Positions 33,855-46,553 of a stretch of 64,000 bases of DNA are shown here, one piece after another (within the stretch, counting starts at the first letter, position 1; every line of letters starts with the position of its first letter). Location: assembly GCA_003024785.1 (NCBI GenBank), contig PUQB01000349.1, forward strand, positions 186,001 through 250,000. Reading direction: 5' to 3'. The stretch comes from Selaginella tamariscina (Eukaryota > Streptophyta > Lycopodiopsida > Selaginellales > Selaginellaceae). The translations under genes were made by a program, and so were the position numbers. The notes under the pieces were generated by a model. That model worked only from the letters and a program-made list of their open reading frames with translations. It did not search any database and was not told where the DNA came from.

Positions 33855-35553
33855 TGTTAGAGTGTTAATCCGAAGGGCTAACACATGGCAACACATGGCC
33901 GCCAAGTGGCCTTCCAATGTTAATTCCCTGTGTGTGAGCAACACTAAGTCTTCCAAGATGACCCCAAGAGTCTAACTCATATACCTAGTTAAACATAAGA
34001 CTTAAAGTTATATCCTAAGTACCCTAGAATGACCATTTCCCAGACCCTAAAGGATATCCCAAGTAGACTTTAGGATCCTATCCCAGTAACCTAGACAGGC
34101 TCATGCCCTAACCTCGTCAAAGAGATGTGCCTTACACATACCTGTGTGACAAAGCTAAGGCATCGCCACTTACCCTTGAGCGTACAACCCATTTAAAGCG
34201 ACAAGGGGTACCCTGAACCATGACTAACCCCTAAAGGTTTGAGTGGCCTAGTCATACCCTAAACCTAGGGCTAGTACTTAGTGAGGACACGTATGTGCGC
34301 TATAGGCAGACACGAGTGTTCTACTAACCAAAAGTCCCTAAGGCTAGGTTTGGATAACCCTAAGTACATGACATTGCGAGTGCTTCACGAAAGGGCTCCT
34401 GCTAACAAGCTTAGGTTGTTCAACCCCTGGATTCTAAGAAGAACACTCCGCTAGCCAAGTGTGCCAAAGTACACCTAGTTATGAGACTTAACCTCCCTTG
34501 AGTCAATGCCCAAGGCTTAGCACCTTAATGCGAGCACCAATATGCCTGTTTACTAGAGTATCCAACCCCTTGGCAACAAACCCATGATACAACCCCAAAG
34601 GGCGTGCCTCAGACATTGTTTCGTGTGATGTTTATCCCAGTGTCACATTTTCATGTGCATTCCACGATGAGAGCTATCATGCCATAGCCCTTAGATTCAA
34701 GAGTTGCACCAAGTGTCACAAATGTGGCTCCTAAATGCCAACTCTAGAACTCCTTAGTGAACCTTTCGGAATTGGGTAATGTGAACCTGTCAAACAAGAT
34801 CCCACACCCACAGTTTGACAAGGACATGAATGTGCCTTGCTGCTGGCCATGAGTGTTACACCTAGCTTGACATGAAGGAGGAGGCTAGAGACAAGCCTCA
34901 ACCTATGCCTCTTGGAACGTGCATTCCAACAATACCTTCCAAACATATATTTGCCAACGTTAAGGGTGAGCTACCCCAAAGGTGGGACGTATCCTTGTCA
35001 TTTGGAAGTTAGGGCGGCACAACAGAGGGTTGTACCTTAACAACATAAGTTGAAGCTTGCACCGGCATAAGAGCAACGAACTCAATCATGAACTAGGAGC
35101 TCTCCTACATGTACTACTTAATATATGTGACAAAGGGTCCCCCCCGTTTCCTGTTTACATAAGTGGGCTGGCACAGAGTCTCATTCCCAGAGGAATATAC
35201 TTGGTGAGTTAATTAATGACCCATTAACCCCTAAACCCTAGGTTTAGGGCGTGGGGTTAGGGCAACCCTAGGGGTGTGTTTCTACCTATATCTGACATGC
35301 CAAACTCACTGGAACCATCCAAAAACCTAATTAGAATATGAAAAACCAGGGTAAGAGTTTTTTAAGAAGGTAAGTGCTACTTTTGCTTAGAGTTTCTTGC
35401 GATATCTAAGGACAGCCGGTCGGACTACCCATAAACACCTAAGTGCACTAAGTGGGGCTGTTTCTCACTACATCTAAGGTTTATCAACATAGTTCAGTAA
35501 GTAACAACAATCAACGTCCAAAGTAAAGAGGAGTCATAGTAAAAACTATGACA
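33855..35553 (+). mobile_element. Full-length solo R1 LTR
   Basis: It runs from TGTTAGAGTGTTAATCCG to AAAACTATGACA, 1,699 bp, TG...CA bounded and collinear with 61,448-63,122. There is no internal coding region or second LTR. I could not see a convincing target duplication, so the insertion may be old or rearranged. A run of seven C residues near 35,138 sits at the homologous C-run position. Confidence 0.75.
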
Positions 35554-36170
35554 AAAATATCTATTATATAACTATATTACGACGACAAAGATCTTTTGTA
35601 AAGTGAATCAAATTTTGCATAATATATTTGTGTTTAAAAAAAAATTTAAAAAAGTTTTAAAAAAAAGTTTAAATAGAATGATACTTTAATGAAATGAAAT
35701 AAATTCTATTTTATGTTATTGCTATTTTCTTTTCTTGCTCAAAATAAATATTTGTGTTCTAGACTGAGCATGATGAATGTACTTATTTAAAGCCCATTTT
35801 TAATTTTATAAAATTGTAGAATGCAACATTATGTAATTAAATTTTCTATTTTAGAAACTAATATTCCATCCCTAGAGCTAAAGATGAAGCATTGCCGCAA
35901 GAGGCTGTTGTCATGGCCGAAACCAATAATAAAATATAAATGAAATTGTTTTAGTTAGAAAAAAAGAAGATAATGAATGAAATATATTAATTATTTAGTA
36001 TAAAAAAAGATTAATGTCAATGAAACCCTAACCCCTATGGATTTGAATTTGGCTTTACATTTGACTTGTGATCCTAGAATATTTCAAAAAAATATTCTAA
36101 TGTTGGCATATTCTCATAACAATATTAAAATCAATTTTGTATATTTAAGTGGTTATGCATCATTCTCAGT
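35554..36170. other. AT-rich gene-free stretch
   Basis: No supported gene or repeat. Confidence 0.5.
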
Positions 36171-36179
36171 TTCAAGGAT

Positions 36180-36880
36180 GGGACATGCACAAGATGGGAT
36201 AAAACTTGTAACCTTATGGAGCTATGCATTATCTTTAGGGCAAACTTGTAACCTTAAGAAGCCATGCATCATCCTCCATTCAAAAATTGTAACCTTATGT
36301 GGAGCCATGCATCATCCTTAGTGTTGAAAATGATGAATAGACCCGAAAGGTTACAAGTTCAATTTCTTTTTAACATATACATTAACATCACTTTAACCTT
36401 ACAAAGCTATGCATCATCCTTAGTGTCAAAGATAGTGAATAAATTCGAACAAGTTTGATTTCTTTTTAACATATAGTATTAAAAGGAGTCAAATTCTGGT
36501 GCATGGCCCTAAAAGGTTGCGAGTTCGATTCTTTTCATTAAACAATTTATTTTTTCAGATTACAGTATTAGCCTAGCTATGACTTCAATTTTGTTTTCAA
36601 CATACATTATTATTATCACCCTAAACAAGAATCAAACTTGCGGTGTATAGCCCCAAAAGATTTTGAGTTCGATTCCTTTCAATATATAGTATTAACCTAG
36701 TCTTAAAAAGAAATTGCACTTGTAACCTTATAAAGCCATGCATCCTCAGTGCCAAGGATGGTGCATGGCTCTAGAAAATGAAGGTTTCCAACCTCCAACC
36801 TTACGAAGCCATGCATCCTCAGTGCCAAGGACGGTCAATGGCCCTAGAAAATGAAGGTTTCCAACCTCCAACCCTTCCAA
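36180..36880 (+). repeat. Degenerate tandem repeat with 'gccatgcatcatcctta' words
   Basis: Recurrent blocks of about 55-100 bp contain 'AACCTTAyrraGCyATGCATC' and 'ggttgcgagttcgattc' words. Two adjacent blocks (about 36,730-36,800 and 36,800-36,870) are almost identical. The 'GAGTTCGATTC' word resembles the T-loop/B-box of tRNA genes, but no tRNA fold is evident. A related array lies at 45,040-45,480. Confidence 0.5.
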
Positions 36881-37346
36881 AACTCTTCAACCCTACATGA
36901 GAAGGTACACATTACAAAGTCAATAAGTGTGTAACTAAAGGAGACATGTTATAGAGTCCCTACATGAGAAGGTACACTTACAAAGTCAATAAGTGTGAAA
37001 AGTTTTTAGCCCTTTAGTAATTAAAGGGGACATGTTGTAGAGTCTTAAGATTTGAAAGGAAAGTTATAAAAGTGCCCTTCAAGCCTTAAAAGCATATTCT
37101 TTGTATATATATAATAAATAAATATAAGAATTTTATATTGGATATTTTTTATATATGCCTTATTGCCCACTTGCATTCAATACAAAGTTTTTTTTCTTTT
37201 GTTATTGTGCACATTGGCTATGAGGCTAAAAAACATAGGAAACATGTACATTTGGAATCATTTATTCTTTAGAATCTAGTAGGAAAAATAAGAAAGGAGA
37301 GTAACTCTAGGTAAATAAACATAAGGTAATGACTTCTCTTTTTAGA

Positions 37347-37430
37347 GATGGTGAAAAATTCAACTTGGAGATGGTGGAAAAATTCAACTTGGAGATGGTG
37401 GAAAAATTCAACATGGAGATGCTTGAGAAA
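37347..37430 (+). repeat. 28-bp tandem repeat, three copies
   Basis: The unit GAGATGGTGGAAAAATTCAA plus eight bases (CTTG...) repeats about three times with few changes. 28 is not a multiple of 3, so the open frame shown by the minus strand across it is a shadow. Confidence 0.7.
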
Positions 37431-37439
37431 TCCAATTTG

Positions 37440-40139
37440 CAGATCATGCAGAGCAATTTTCAATAATTGAGAGCTCTTTAAAGAAGAAAAGAGAAATCCA
37501 AAATGGAAAATCCAACATGATTGGATTCATTCACTTATTATTAATAAGCAAGTAAGAATTAAATGCAGAACTATTCAATTGTAAGCTTTGGACCAACATG
37601 GAAAAGCAATAAACAAGTGGGAGCAAAAACAAAAGAAGATAACTACCCCCCTTTTTAGATTATACTACAACACTTTATGATAAGCAAAGGCTTATGATCA
37701 TCACTATTATGTGACAAATGTATTTTATTGTTATGCTTGGATCACCTTTAGAGCATTTTGAAGCACTTTATCATCACCAAATGCAATTGTGATTACTGAA
37801 TATGCCCTTAAATAATGAATATAGAACTTACATGAACATAGTGTTTACAATAAAGTTTTTACATGCAATGAAAGAGGTCTTGTGGATTTAATTATATAAA
37901 GAAGTTCAAAAGAGTCCTTGGTATTCTATCTAAGTTGATGACAGTACAGGTAAAGGTAAAGAGGGTCATGTGATGATTTATATATATATGGGGGAAATAG
38001 TGATAATGACGTTGCTTTTGTTAGATGGATTAAAACATATGATGAAGGAAGAGAGTTTAAGTTAGGAAAAATTAAAAAGGTTGTAAAGGACATGGGATTA
38101 TTATTATGTAAGCTTGTGGCATCTTGCATGAATAGTTATAAAATAATGATAGGCTACAAAAGTGGGTTAACCATAAGACTTAAAGCTAAAGTTCCTTATT
38201 TACTTATTGTCTATTGTTTGGTTCATTGGTAAAATCTTGTGTAAATTAAGCAGTTGATGAATTTCCATAATTGGTTTACATTAACACAATTTGTCGAAAT
38301 GTTTTACATGGTTACATGCTTCTTATAAGTGTATGGACAAATTCACATAACTGAGGCTGCTTTGGAAATTCCAAATTTAAACATGCTACAAATCCATTCT
38401 ATTAGGTATAAATAATATACACATTATTCATAGCACTTATATGCACACACACACACACACGTGTGTGTGTGTGATATAGTTTTTAGGTAATTAATTAAAA
38501 ATATTCTTTTTTAAATGGTTATCTTGAGGACTTGCAATGAAAAGAATCAAAAAATGTATACCAACACTTTCGACCAACTTTGCTCAATTAAATTTAACTC
38601 TATATGAAAAGTTAATAATATGCACTATACAATTTTGCATACATTTGTTTGTAGATGTTTGTGTTGAATTGAATAACAGTTCCATTAAGATATTGCCAAT
38701 GTTTATGGATATGCAAATGCTGTAGTGAAGAATTTGGAAAGAAAATATACTTTTGAAGGTGCTAGTGGTGAGAAACACACTCACAAATTAAGATACATAC
38801 CTATGAAAAGTGGTGGAAGAGAATCTTTTCAAGATTGTATGTTATTGGTTGAACAATTAGTGAAAAATATTAAGATAAAACTTGAAAAGAGAATAAAGGA
38901 TATTGATGGTTGTAAACTTTTCAATCTTAGACATTATCTTATTAAGAATGAATTACATTTGGAAGAATGTACATGAGACTTATATATAATCAATTTGGTA
39001 GTCTTATTGAGTTTGAGAAATGTAAAGGAGAATTATATGATATTTTTTTTATAATTATGATGGATAACTGCAATAATAAAACATTTAGAACATGTTGGGA
39101 AGCATGTAAAGATGATGTCATTATGAGAGATTTTTTTTTCTAGCTTGATGAAGTTATGGGAGATTCTAATTGTTATTCCTTTCAATATTGCAAGAGTAAA
39201 CATGGTTTTTCTCAAAAATGTTATAAAGACCACTCATCAAATAAGTATGATTATTTTCACTTTAGAGAATTATATGTTTATTAGTTTGCATGAATCATTT
39301 GACACTACATAGATGCCTTGGAATGAAATATTTAAAGCATGATTCAGTAAAAAACATAGAAGAATTAATACTTCTTAATAAATTAAACTTTATTTATTTT
39401 AAGACCATTTTCTAAAATATATAATTCTAGAAGGTCAATAAAAAAATTTGCCTTTGCATAGTTAAAGGCCACATTGTAAAAGTGCCCTTCCATATGCAGT
39501 CCTGGGATGCCCTCATATACATACTCTAAGATACACATGTATACATGTGGTTAACCCATTAGGTTAGAACTATGACACTCATCCCCTTTTTTGAAAAAGT
39601 GAATGTCCTCATCCATATTATACTCAAGGTTCCTTCTAGGGTCAAGGGTTACTATTATGCCTTCTTTCAGAAGTCACTCGTGACAAACACGGAGCCAACC
39701 ATCATGATACTATACCATTTTAACTTCATAGTTGTGGACCATATTGACCATATAGCTATGCACATGTGATTAAGAGGCAATCAATACCATGATCCCATCA
39801 TGATTTTGTATCATTTTGACCTACTAACCTAGGGTGATCAATACCATGATCCCATCACCATTCCATACCATTTTGACTTGCTAACCTTAATGGATGAGCT
39901 TATGTATGTAATTTATGATAAACAAAAGATAAGTTATATGTTAGTTTAAGATGTTCAACTGACATAAACAAAGGATGAAGATTTATAAAATTACTTGACT
40001 TTATATTATTATTAAAAAATTTATTACACATGAGAATTTATAAACACCTAATTAATTTTATTTGAATGTTTTAAAAGTTATTTTTATATTATCATTAAAA
40101 AATTTATTACACATTGTAAGGTCTAATTGATGTCAGCAT
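37440..40139. other. AT-rich stretch with weak plus-strand frames
   Basis: A perfect (AC)n(GT)n palindromic microsatellite lies at about 38,444-38,473. Plus-strand frames at 38,537-38,725 and 38,725-38,976 (the latter with KNLERKYTFEGASGEKHTH and LRHYLIKNELHLEE) look protein-like and may be a decayed transposon gene. I recognise no family. Confidence 0.35.
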
Positions 40140-40970
40140 TCACAACCCATGGTACTCCTCCTCCTACTCCTGTTGCAAATCTTTGAGTCCCGATCGGATT
40201 TCTTCTGTGGAAATCTTAGGATGATGTGTTCACCGTGGTCATCACATATCATTCATGAAACGATGCTCAATGTATGTGTGAGTTTCTTATTTGTCTTCAA
40301 GGGATGATTTTGAAGTGGTACAATGGTCTGGACATAACAACTCTTGGGGATTGAAGTATATTTCTAGCGATCTTCAAATGTGTGTTTGAGCATGCTAACG
40401 ATTGTGACAATGCTTTTTAACAATTACATCATATTTGTCAAGAGCCATATTTGTCGGTGATGCAATTTGGTGTTTGCTTTTATAATCTTTTGTTGCGTGC
40501 AGAGCCTAACATGTTGAAGCACATTAAGTTATGTTTGTTGTGGCCAGCACTTCATCAAGGGGCTTGTGCATGACTAGCTCCAGTGACTCTTGACAATGCT
40601 CTACAATTAGCACAACAATATGAGACATCACCTCTCCCACTTGTAGCTTCACATTCTTTTGTTCCACTTCATGTTAGGGATGGTCCAAATTAATGTTGTC
40701 GCTACTCGAAGGTTGGGGCCATGGATGTGCAATCTATTGTTGGGCGTGTGATGAGGTTGGCCACACATATCAACGCTGTAGACGTTTTCCCAACTAACAT
40801 CCTCTATTTCCGGGGTGGAGGCCTTGGAGTCAACAATGTTCAGTTGGCACCACTGCAATGGAAGGTCTTGATGCAGTGGATCTTCATGGAAATGAAGAGT
40901 CGTAAAGTAAAGAAGGTCCTCGTGCAAATAAGTTGGTGACCCCCTATCTTTTTTTGGGAGTATCATCAAG
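40140..40970 (+). pseudogene. Retrotransposon gag relic with zinc knuckle
   Basis: Across shifting frames the plus strand shows gag-core features (ILKWYNGLDITTLGDWSIF near 40,310; later TLDNALQLAQQYE-like near 40,590). An intact CCHC motif, CWACDEVGHTYQRC, is encoded at 40,738-40,779. No LTRs, protease or pol are recognisable nearby. It is an isolated decayed gag of an LTR element different from E0, E1 and E2. Confidence 0.65.
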
Positions 40971-41292
40971 GGGTTCACTCGACACCAATTCATTCGGTCT
41001 TTACTTTTTAAACTTAATTCAATAACACGACACATCCTATTTTCCTTTCAATGTTGGTTGATACATGTTTGAGTTTGTTCTTTATTCTGTAATTTGTTAG
41101 TACACGTTGTAGTCTTCATTTGCACCTACGATAGAGCCAATCTTCATTCTTTATGGTAATGGACACACTCATGCTTGTTCACGAGATGAGACTGATATGG
41201 ATACTTTCACATGCAATTACGTGGAACATACTTGATATTCAATTTTATATGTTTCATAGAAATTTAATATTTTGTAGCAAAATGTAACATTG
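40971..41292. other. Gene-free spacer
   Basis: AT-rich with no supported feature, between the gag relic and the TIR element. Confidence 0.5.
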
Positions 41293-41295
41293 TAT

Positions 41296-42275
41296 GGGTC
41301 GATTCGCACATGCACTTATACTTAGAAATAAGGGCCAAAAGTGCACTTCAATTGCTTTGCACATGTATTTAGAGATAATGGCAGCCATTAAGTTAAATTT
41401 TAAGTGTGAAAAATTTAAGATTGTTTGCTCCGCACCTATTTTAAATTTAATGGTGTAACCCTTAAAATTTAAGTGTTTCAAAAAGAAAAAAATTAAAATT
41501 TAAAACCACCTCGGAAGGTGATCTTAAATTTTAAGGGGCACTTATGAATTATTCCAAAAAGATTCTTGTCAAGAATCTTTAAGGGCTAGGTTTGCTAGAT
41601 CAGCTAATGTCAGGGGTGCAACTGCCAACCCCATGGATCGTGAGGAGGCGGTGATTGGGGATTTAGGGCTTCCAAAGAGTAGGGCGCTGATCAGGGCGGC
41701 GATCAAGGTGGCAATCAGGCGACGAGTGGGGAGGAGGAGATGGCGCGGACTTTAGGCTTCAATCGAGGCCGAGGCCAATTGGGCGTTGGAGGTGGAGCTT
41801 GGGGCCCAAGTTTAGGGCGCGCCAATCCGGGAGCTCCACGAGGGAATCCCCGAGCTGCATGCGGGAATCTTGCACCTCCACGAGCTCTTGGAGCTGGGCA
41901 CATGAATCCCACAGTGCATGAAGTTGGGCACGGCAACCCTGAACCACCAGCTGTCACCTGAATTCCTCTTTCAAACTTTGCGGGAATGTTGAATTTGAAA
42001 ATTTTAATTTGAATTTTTGAATTTTAAGTAGGTGAAAACATATTCGAAGATGAAAACATTAGCAAAATTTTAAGTGTTTCATGTACGAAGAAACACGCAT
42101 TTAAGGTTAAAATTTGAGGACAAATTCACTGTCATGTGCGAACACAACAAGTCTTAAAATGTGTAATTAAATCGCAAAAATCACTTTAAAGTTTCTATGT
42201 GCGAATGTACAGACCATCAACTTTTTAATGCTAGCACTTCAAATTTTTAAGTATAAGTGAGGTGCGAATCGACCC
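41296..42275. mobile_element. 980-bp TIR transposon with GC-rich passenger
   Basis: The left end reads GGGTCGATTCGCACATGCAC and the right end, reversed, reads GGGTCGATTCGCACCTCACT; both continue TTATACTTA. This gives an inverted terminal repeat of about 30 bp with few differences. Flanks are TAT on both sides (41,293-41,295 and 42,276-42,278), fitting a 3-bp target duplication of PIF/Harbinger or CACTA-like type. The core, about 41,590-41,960, is GC-rich (Gly/Pro/Arg-coding in most frames) and sharply unlike the AT-rich arms. No transposase is present, so it is non-autonomous and may carry a captured host fragment. Confidence 0.7.
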
Positions 42276-44109
42276 TATATACTATAGTAACATCAGTGCA
42301 TGGACATTTTAATTATGATGCTACATCTTTGTATATTAGTATTATGTATTATTACATTATTTAACATTGGTTGAAAGTAAACAAGGATTGGGATGTTTAC
42401 ATATTTCAAATTGCAACAATTTAAGTCAATTAAATTTTGTTGAAAAGATCTAGGATAATATATCAATATTACCATGTACTTGTCAAAACATAGAAAGTCT
42501 TTATTTGAATTCTTTGCCCTTGTTGGTATGGAAAGGAGGAGTAAATCCTGTTAGAATCCCAAGACTTAAAAAGCTTGCAATTGAAAGATTCACATTCAAA
42601 CATCTGCAACCGGTCTTCACATTGCTCACAACTCTTAAAGAGATGATTGTCTGCAATTGGAAGCACTATTAGAGAACCACACATAATTCTTCTCCCTTGT
42701 CAACTTGGAAGAGATGGTGTTATAGAGTTTGCCTAAACTAAAATTCTTTTCAAATTGCATTGAAACTCTTCATTCCTTGAAGACTATTAAAATGTATGGA
42801 ATTGGAGGGGAGGAGAGAGTGCTAATATGGAAGCAGGGAAAACTGGTTGAAGAGAACTAATGAGGAGTTAAAAGCAAAACAAGAATGACAATCTTAAAAC
42901 TTGTACCTCTTGGCTTGGTACTACTATGTATCAGCAACATTTTATTTTGTTGAGAGTTATGGTTGAACATGTAACTCTTAAAATGCGACTATAGATTGAC
43001 TTGCTGGTGAGTTTGAATTATTATAAAGTTTGAGGAAAATTAATTACTTACATCTACAACAAGTTTGATATGAAAAGCTATAATTCATTTATTGTCATAA
43101 TTACTTTATAAATGTGCAATTTTTGTACAAGAAACATTGTTAAAACATCAACTTTGTATAAAGTAAATACCCTATAGAGCTTCTTTATATATAGAAGCTA
43201 GCTCATATTGTTTGTCTTAATTTCTTTTGCACAAGTTAGAATACGTCCATACCATTCAACTTGCAAAATTTGAAGTTAATCACAGTTGATACTAATAATG
43301 AAGAATTTCCACTTATCAACTTATGTCTTAGTTCTTTTAGTCCCATCCTATCTAATTCTATTAAGATTCTTAACATTATATTTGGCTTGTTTAAATTTAT
43401 TGATGTCAATATTTTCCATATAAACATGTTTAAATATATAAGAGTAAAAGGCATATTGGGGTTAATTACGCAATTTCTAATTAACTCCTTGCTTGAGATG
43501 ACCTTGATAGGATCTAATGCTCTAATATCCTTCATTGCTTAGCTGGCTCCTAACTTACTCATTCTTTGTTATCAAAAAACTAAGTAGCTTGCAAATCCTT
43601 GCCCTATCCATTTTATTGTGTTCCTTCATTAGTAAAAGGAGATTGGGAAATTTATTAAAATGTCCCTAAGGTTTTGAGTAATTACAATAATATTTTTGCA
43701 CTTTTAAAAATTATATAAATGCCTTTTGAGTAGCTCGAGTAAAAAGTTTTATTTGTATTATTATATAGAAATTACAAATTTATCACTTCAATTAATTAAG
43801 TTTAGAGCTGATTTAAGGTTAGATTAGGGTTTAAGGCAAAGTGGACAAGAATAAGTTCACAATGTATGGAAGCCCAATCAGTAGTAAGGGATGCAACTAT
43901 TCAGAATCACATAGAATTGGTTGTGATCAAGTCGAATTAGCACATGTTCAAGATGAAATGTGTAGAAGAGAGTTATTTATGAATGTTATATGCCTCAATG
44001 ACTGGATCTAGTGTGGAGGTTGTGGTGAAGATGATGTATGGTAAACACTTTTGTTATAGTATTAACTAATGGAATAATAAGAAGACTAGTGCCAAGTGGG
44101 TTGTTGAAA
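42276..44109. other. AT-rich gene-free stretch
   Basis: Only short AT-biased open frames without motifs. No gene, RNA or defined repeat seen. Confidence 0.5.
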
Positions 44110-45000
44110 AATAAAGTATTAGCCCTAGGTCTAAGATATGACTTGGCCACTTAAATCCTCAGGGGTTAGTCATGAGTCAAGGTATCACTTGTCACTTTAA
44201 AAGGGTTAATACTCCCGAATAAGGGTGATTTCTTAAAGAATAAGTCATGATAGTTTTATTATGGGGGTATGTGTAGAACATGTCTCTTAATGAGGTTAGG
44301 GCATGAACATATCTAATTCTCTTAAGACATAATCCTAAGTGAAGATACGAGTGTGCATTATAGGTGAACATGAGTATTTTGTTAAGTAAACTCCCTAAGG
44401 TTAAGTTTGGATAACTCTAAGTACACGACCTCATGATTGCCTCATGAAAGGTCTCTTACTAATGAGTTTGAGTTGTTTAATCTTTAAATCCCAAGCAGAA
44501 CACTCCCTAACCAAGTGTGTCAATAGCACATCTAGGTACAAGACCTAACCTCCCTTTAGCCAATGCCCAAGGCTTTATGAGCACAAGCACATCTACTTGC
44601 TAGAGTATCCAACCCTCGGCGTTAAACACATGAAACAAACCCAAAGAGTGTGCCTTCCTAGAATTGCATTCCCAATAAGGAATATACTTGGTGAGTTTAA
44701 CCCATTGACCCTTAAACCCTAACCCAAGGGGTTTAGGGTGTGGGGTTATGTCAACCCTATATTCAACAAAAAAAACTAGCTAATAACCCAATTAAGATAT
44801 GAAAAATGAAAAAAAGAATTTTCTAGATGGAAATGGTAACTTCACTTCTTACAAATACCTAACAACACCCACCTAGACCCCTAAATACCCAAGTGCATTA
44901 AGTGGACATGTTTCCTCGATACTTAAAGTTTGTCAATATAATTTGGTAAGTAATAACAATCAACGTTTAAAATAATAATAAAAATTATGATAGAGTGAGT
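44110..45000 (+). repeat. R1 LTR copy with an internal inverted segment
   Basis: 44,110-44,339 matches R1 in reverse (compare 6,640-6,870), while 44,340-45,000 matches R1 forward. The forward part begins at the base where the inverted segment would end in a normal copy ('...gtacttagtgaggacacgag' in 34,275-34,290). It is a 5'-truncated R1 in which about 230 bp have been flipped in place. Confidence 0.6.
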
Positions 45001-45039
45001 AAAACTCACAGCCTTCTAAGGCCAAGCACCACAACCTTC

Positions 45040-45480
45040 TAGGGCAAAAGGTTACAAGTTCTGCCTCATCTTGTGTTGATGTCGAAGATGGTCTATGCCC
45101 CATAAGATTACAAATTTAAACCTTATTGGGTCTATGCACACGTTGAGGATGGTGCATGACCTTAGAAAGTCACGAGTTCTACCACCATCATGTGCCTATT
45201 CATCCTCTGCACTTATGATGGTGCATGGCCTTAAAATGTTAAAAATTTTACTCCATCTTGTGCATATTCCATCCTTGTGGTTGACAATGGTGCATGACTT
45301 CAAAAGACTATAAATTTTACCTCATCTTGTGCTAGCATTAAGGATGATGCATGGCCTTAAAACTTTAAAAAGATAGGAGTTTTACCCCATCAGCCATCCC
45401 AACATTGAGGATGATGCATAACCCTAAAGTTTTAAGTTTTGCCCATGTGCGCTCTAGAAGGTTGAGAATTTAATTTTTTT
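45040..45480 (+). repeat. Degenerate tandem repeat with 'gatggtgcatggcc' words
   Basis: The word GATGGTGCATGRCCTTARAA recurs at about 45,089, 45,148, 45,220, 45,286, 45,342 and 45,410, with spacing of 56-72 bp. It is related to the array at 36,180-36,880. Confidence 0.6.
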
Positions 45481-46553
45481 TCAATGGACAATATTAACTA
45501 CTAAAGTCCATTTTAATAATTAAAAAATATTCTTTTAAGAACTTCAAAAGACCATGTTACTAAGATGGCTTACTAAAACATATATATATAATGTAACCTC
45601 ACAATTAATGTAAAGTAGTTGCGCCTATGGTTCTTTGACCTTCCAAGATCCATCAATTTATTTGAATTAATATATTAATATGAAAATAAATATATGCAAT
45701 TTGTGTATATATACCATACAATTAGAATAAATATATATATATATGAAATGGATAAAAATATACGAAATATACACATACCTTGTGCGGTAATGAGTGTAAA
45801 TTTAGAAATATATATAATAATTCTTTTGTTTTAATTTATAGCTACTACTTTACATGTATTATAGTTTTTTTTATATTCTTTAATACACATAAATGCATTT
45901 GTAACTAAAACAAAATACAATTTTGCTGTAAGATTTTTAAAAATTTACTGAATATTTAATTTAAATATATAAGGTAATTAAAATATAAACCATGGTATAT
46001 TATAAAAGTTACTAATCCTTTATAGATACCTTCGGTTAACCTCTGCATATATCTTAGTTTACCTTACAGATGTTTATTCTACCTATTTATTTATTTAAAT
46101 AAAAAAAGAAATTCTTCTTTTATGCTTTAATTAGTGATTTAAAAATAATTTAATATATTTTAAGCATATTTTAATATCTATACTTAAAAAGGAAATATTA
46201 ACCACAAACTTAAAATACCCACGTAACATTGATTTGGATCATCAGATCCTACCTTATAATAACAAAGGGAATGTTATTTAGTTTTCACATCATATAGATA
46301 TGTATGATACAATACATAGTGTAATTAAATATTATAACACACACGCCACATACACACACGATGACACATACAATATGAGAATTGTATATTATCCACAACC
46401 AAAAGAGCTGAATAATAAGAGACATAAATAATTAAAGTAAAATAAAAAAGAGGAGGAAAAAAAAAAGAAATTAAAAGAAAAGAGACCGTAGAACCTCCTT
46501 GCCCATGTTAAGACGTTGGAAGAATTAACTCCTAACCTTGTCCGCTTGTTTAA
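45481..46553. other. AT-rich downstream region of the Alfin-like gene
   Basis: Very AT-rich with no coding. It should contain the 3' untranslated region and poly(A) site of the minus-strand Alfin-like gene, but I cannot fix them. Confidence 0.4.

Noticed and set aside
38725-38976. Possible hAT-type transposase fragment
   Set aside because: The peptide looks protein-like but I could not match any diagnostic motif, so it is only noted as unassigned.
41715-41961. Gly/Pro/Arg-rich frames on both strands
   Set aside because: Open frames on opposite strands in a GC-rich block inside a TIR element are expected from composition. No start, domain or splice support.
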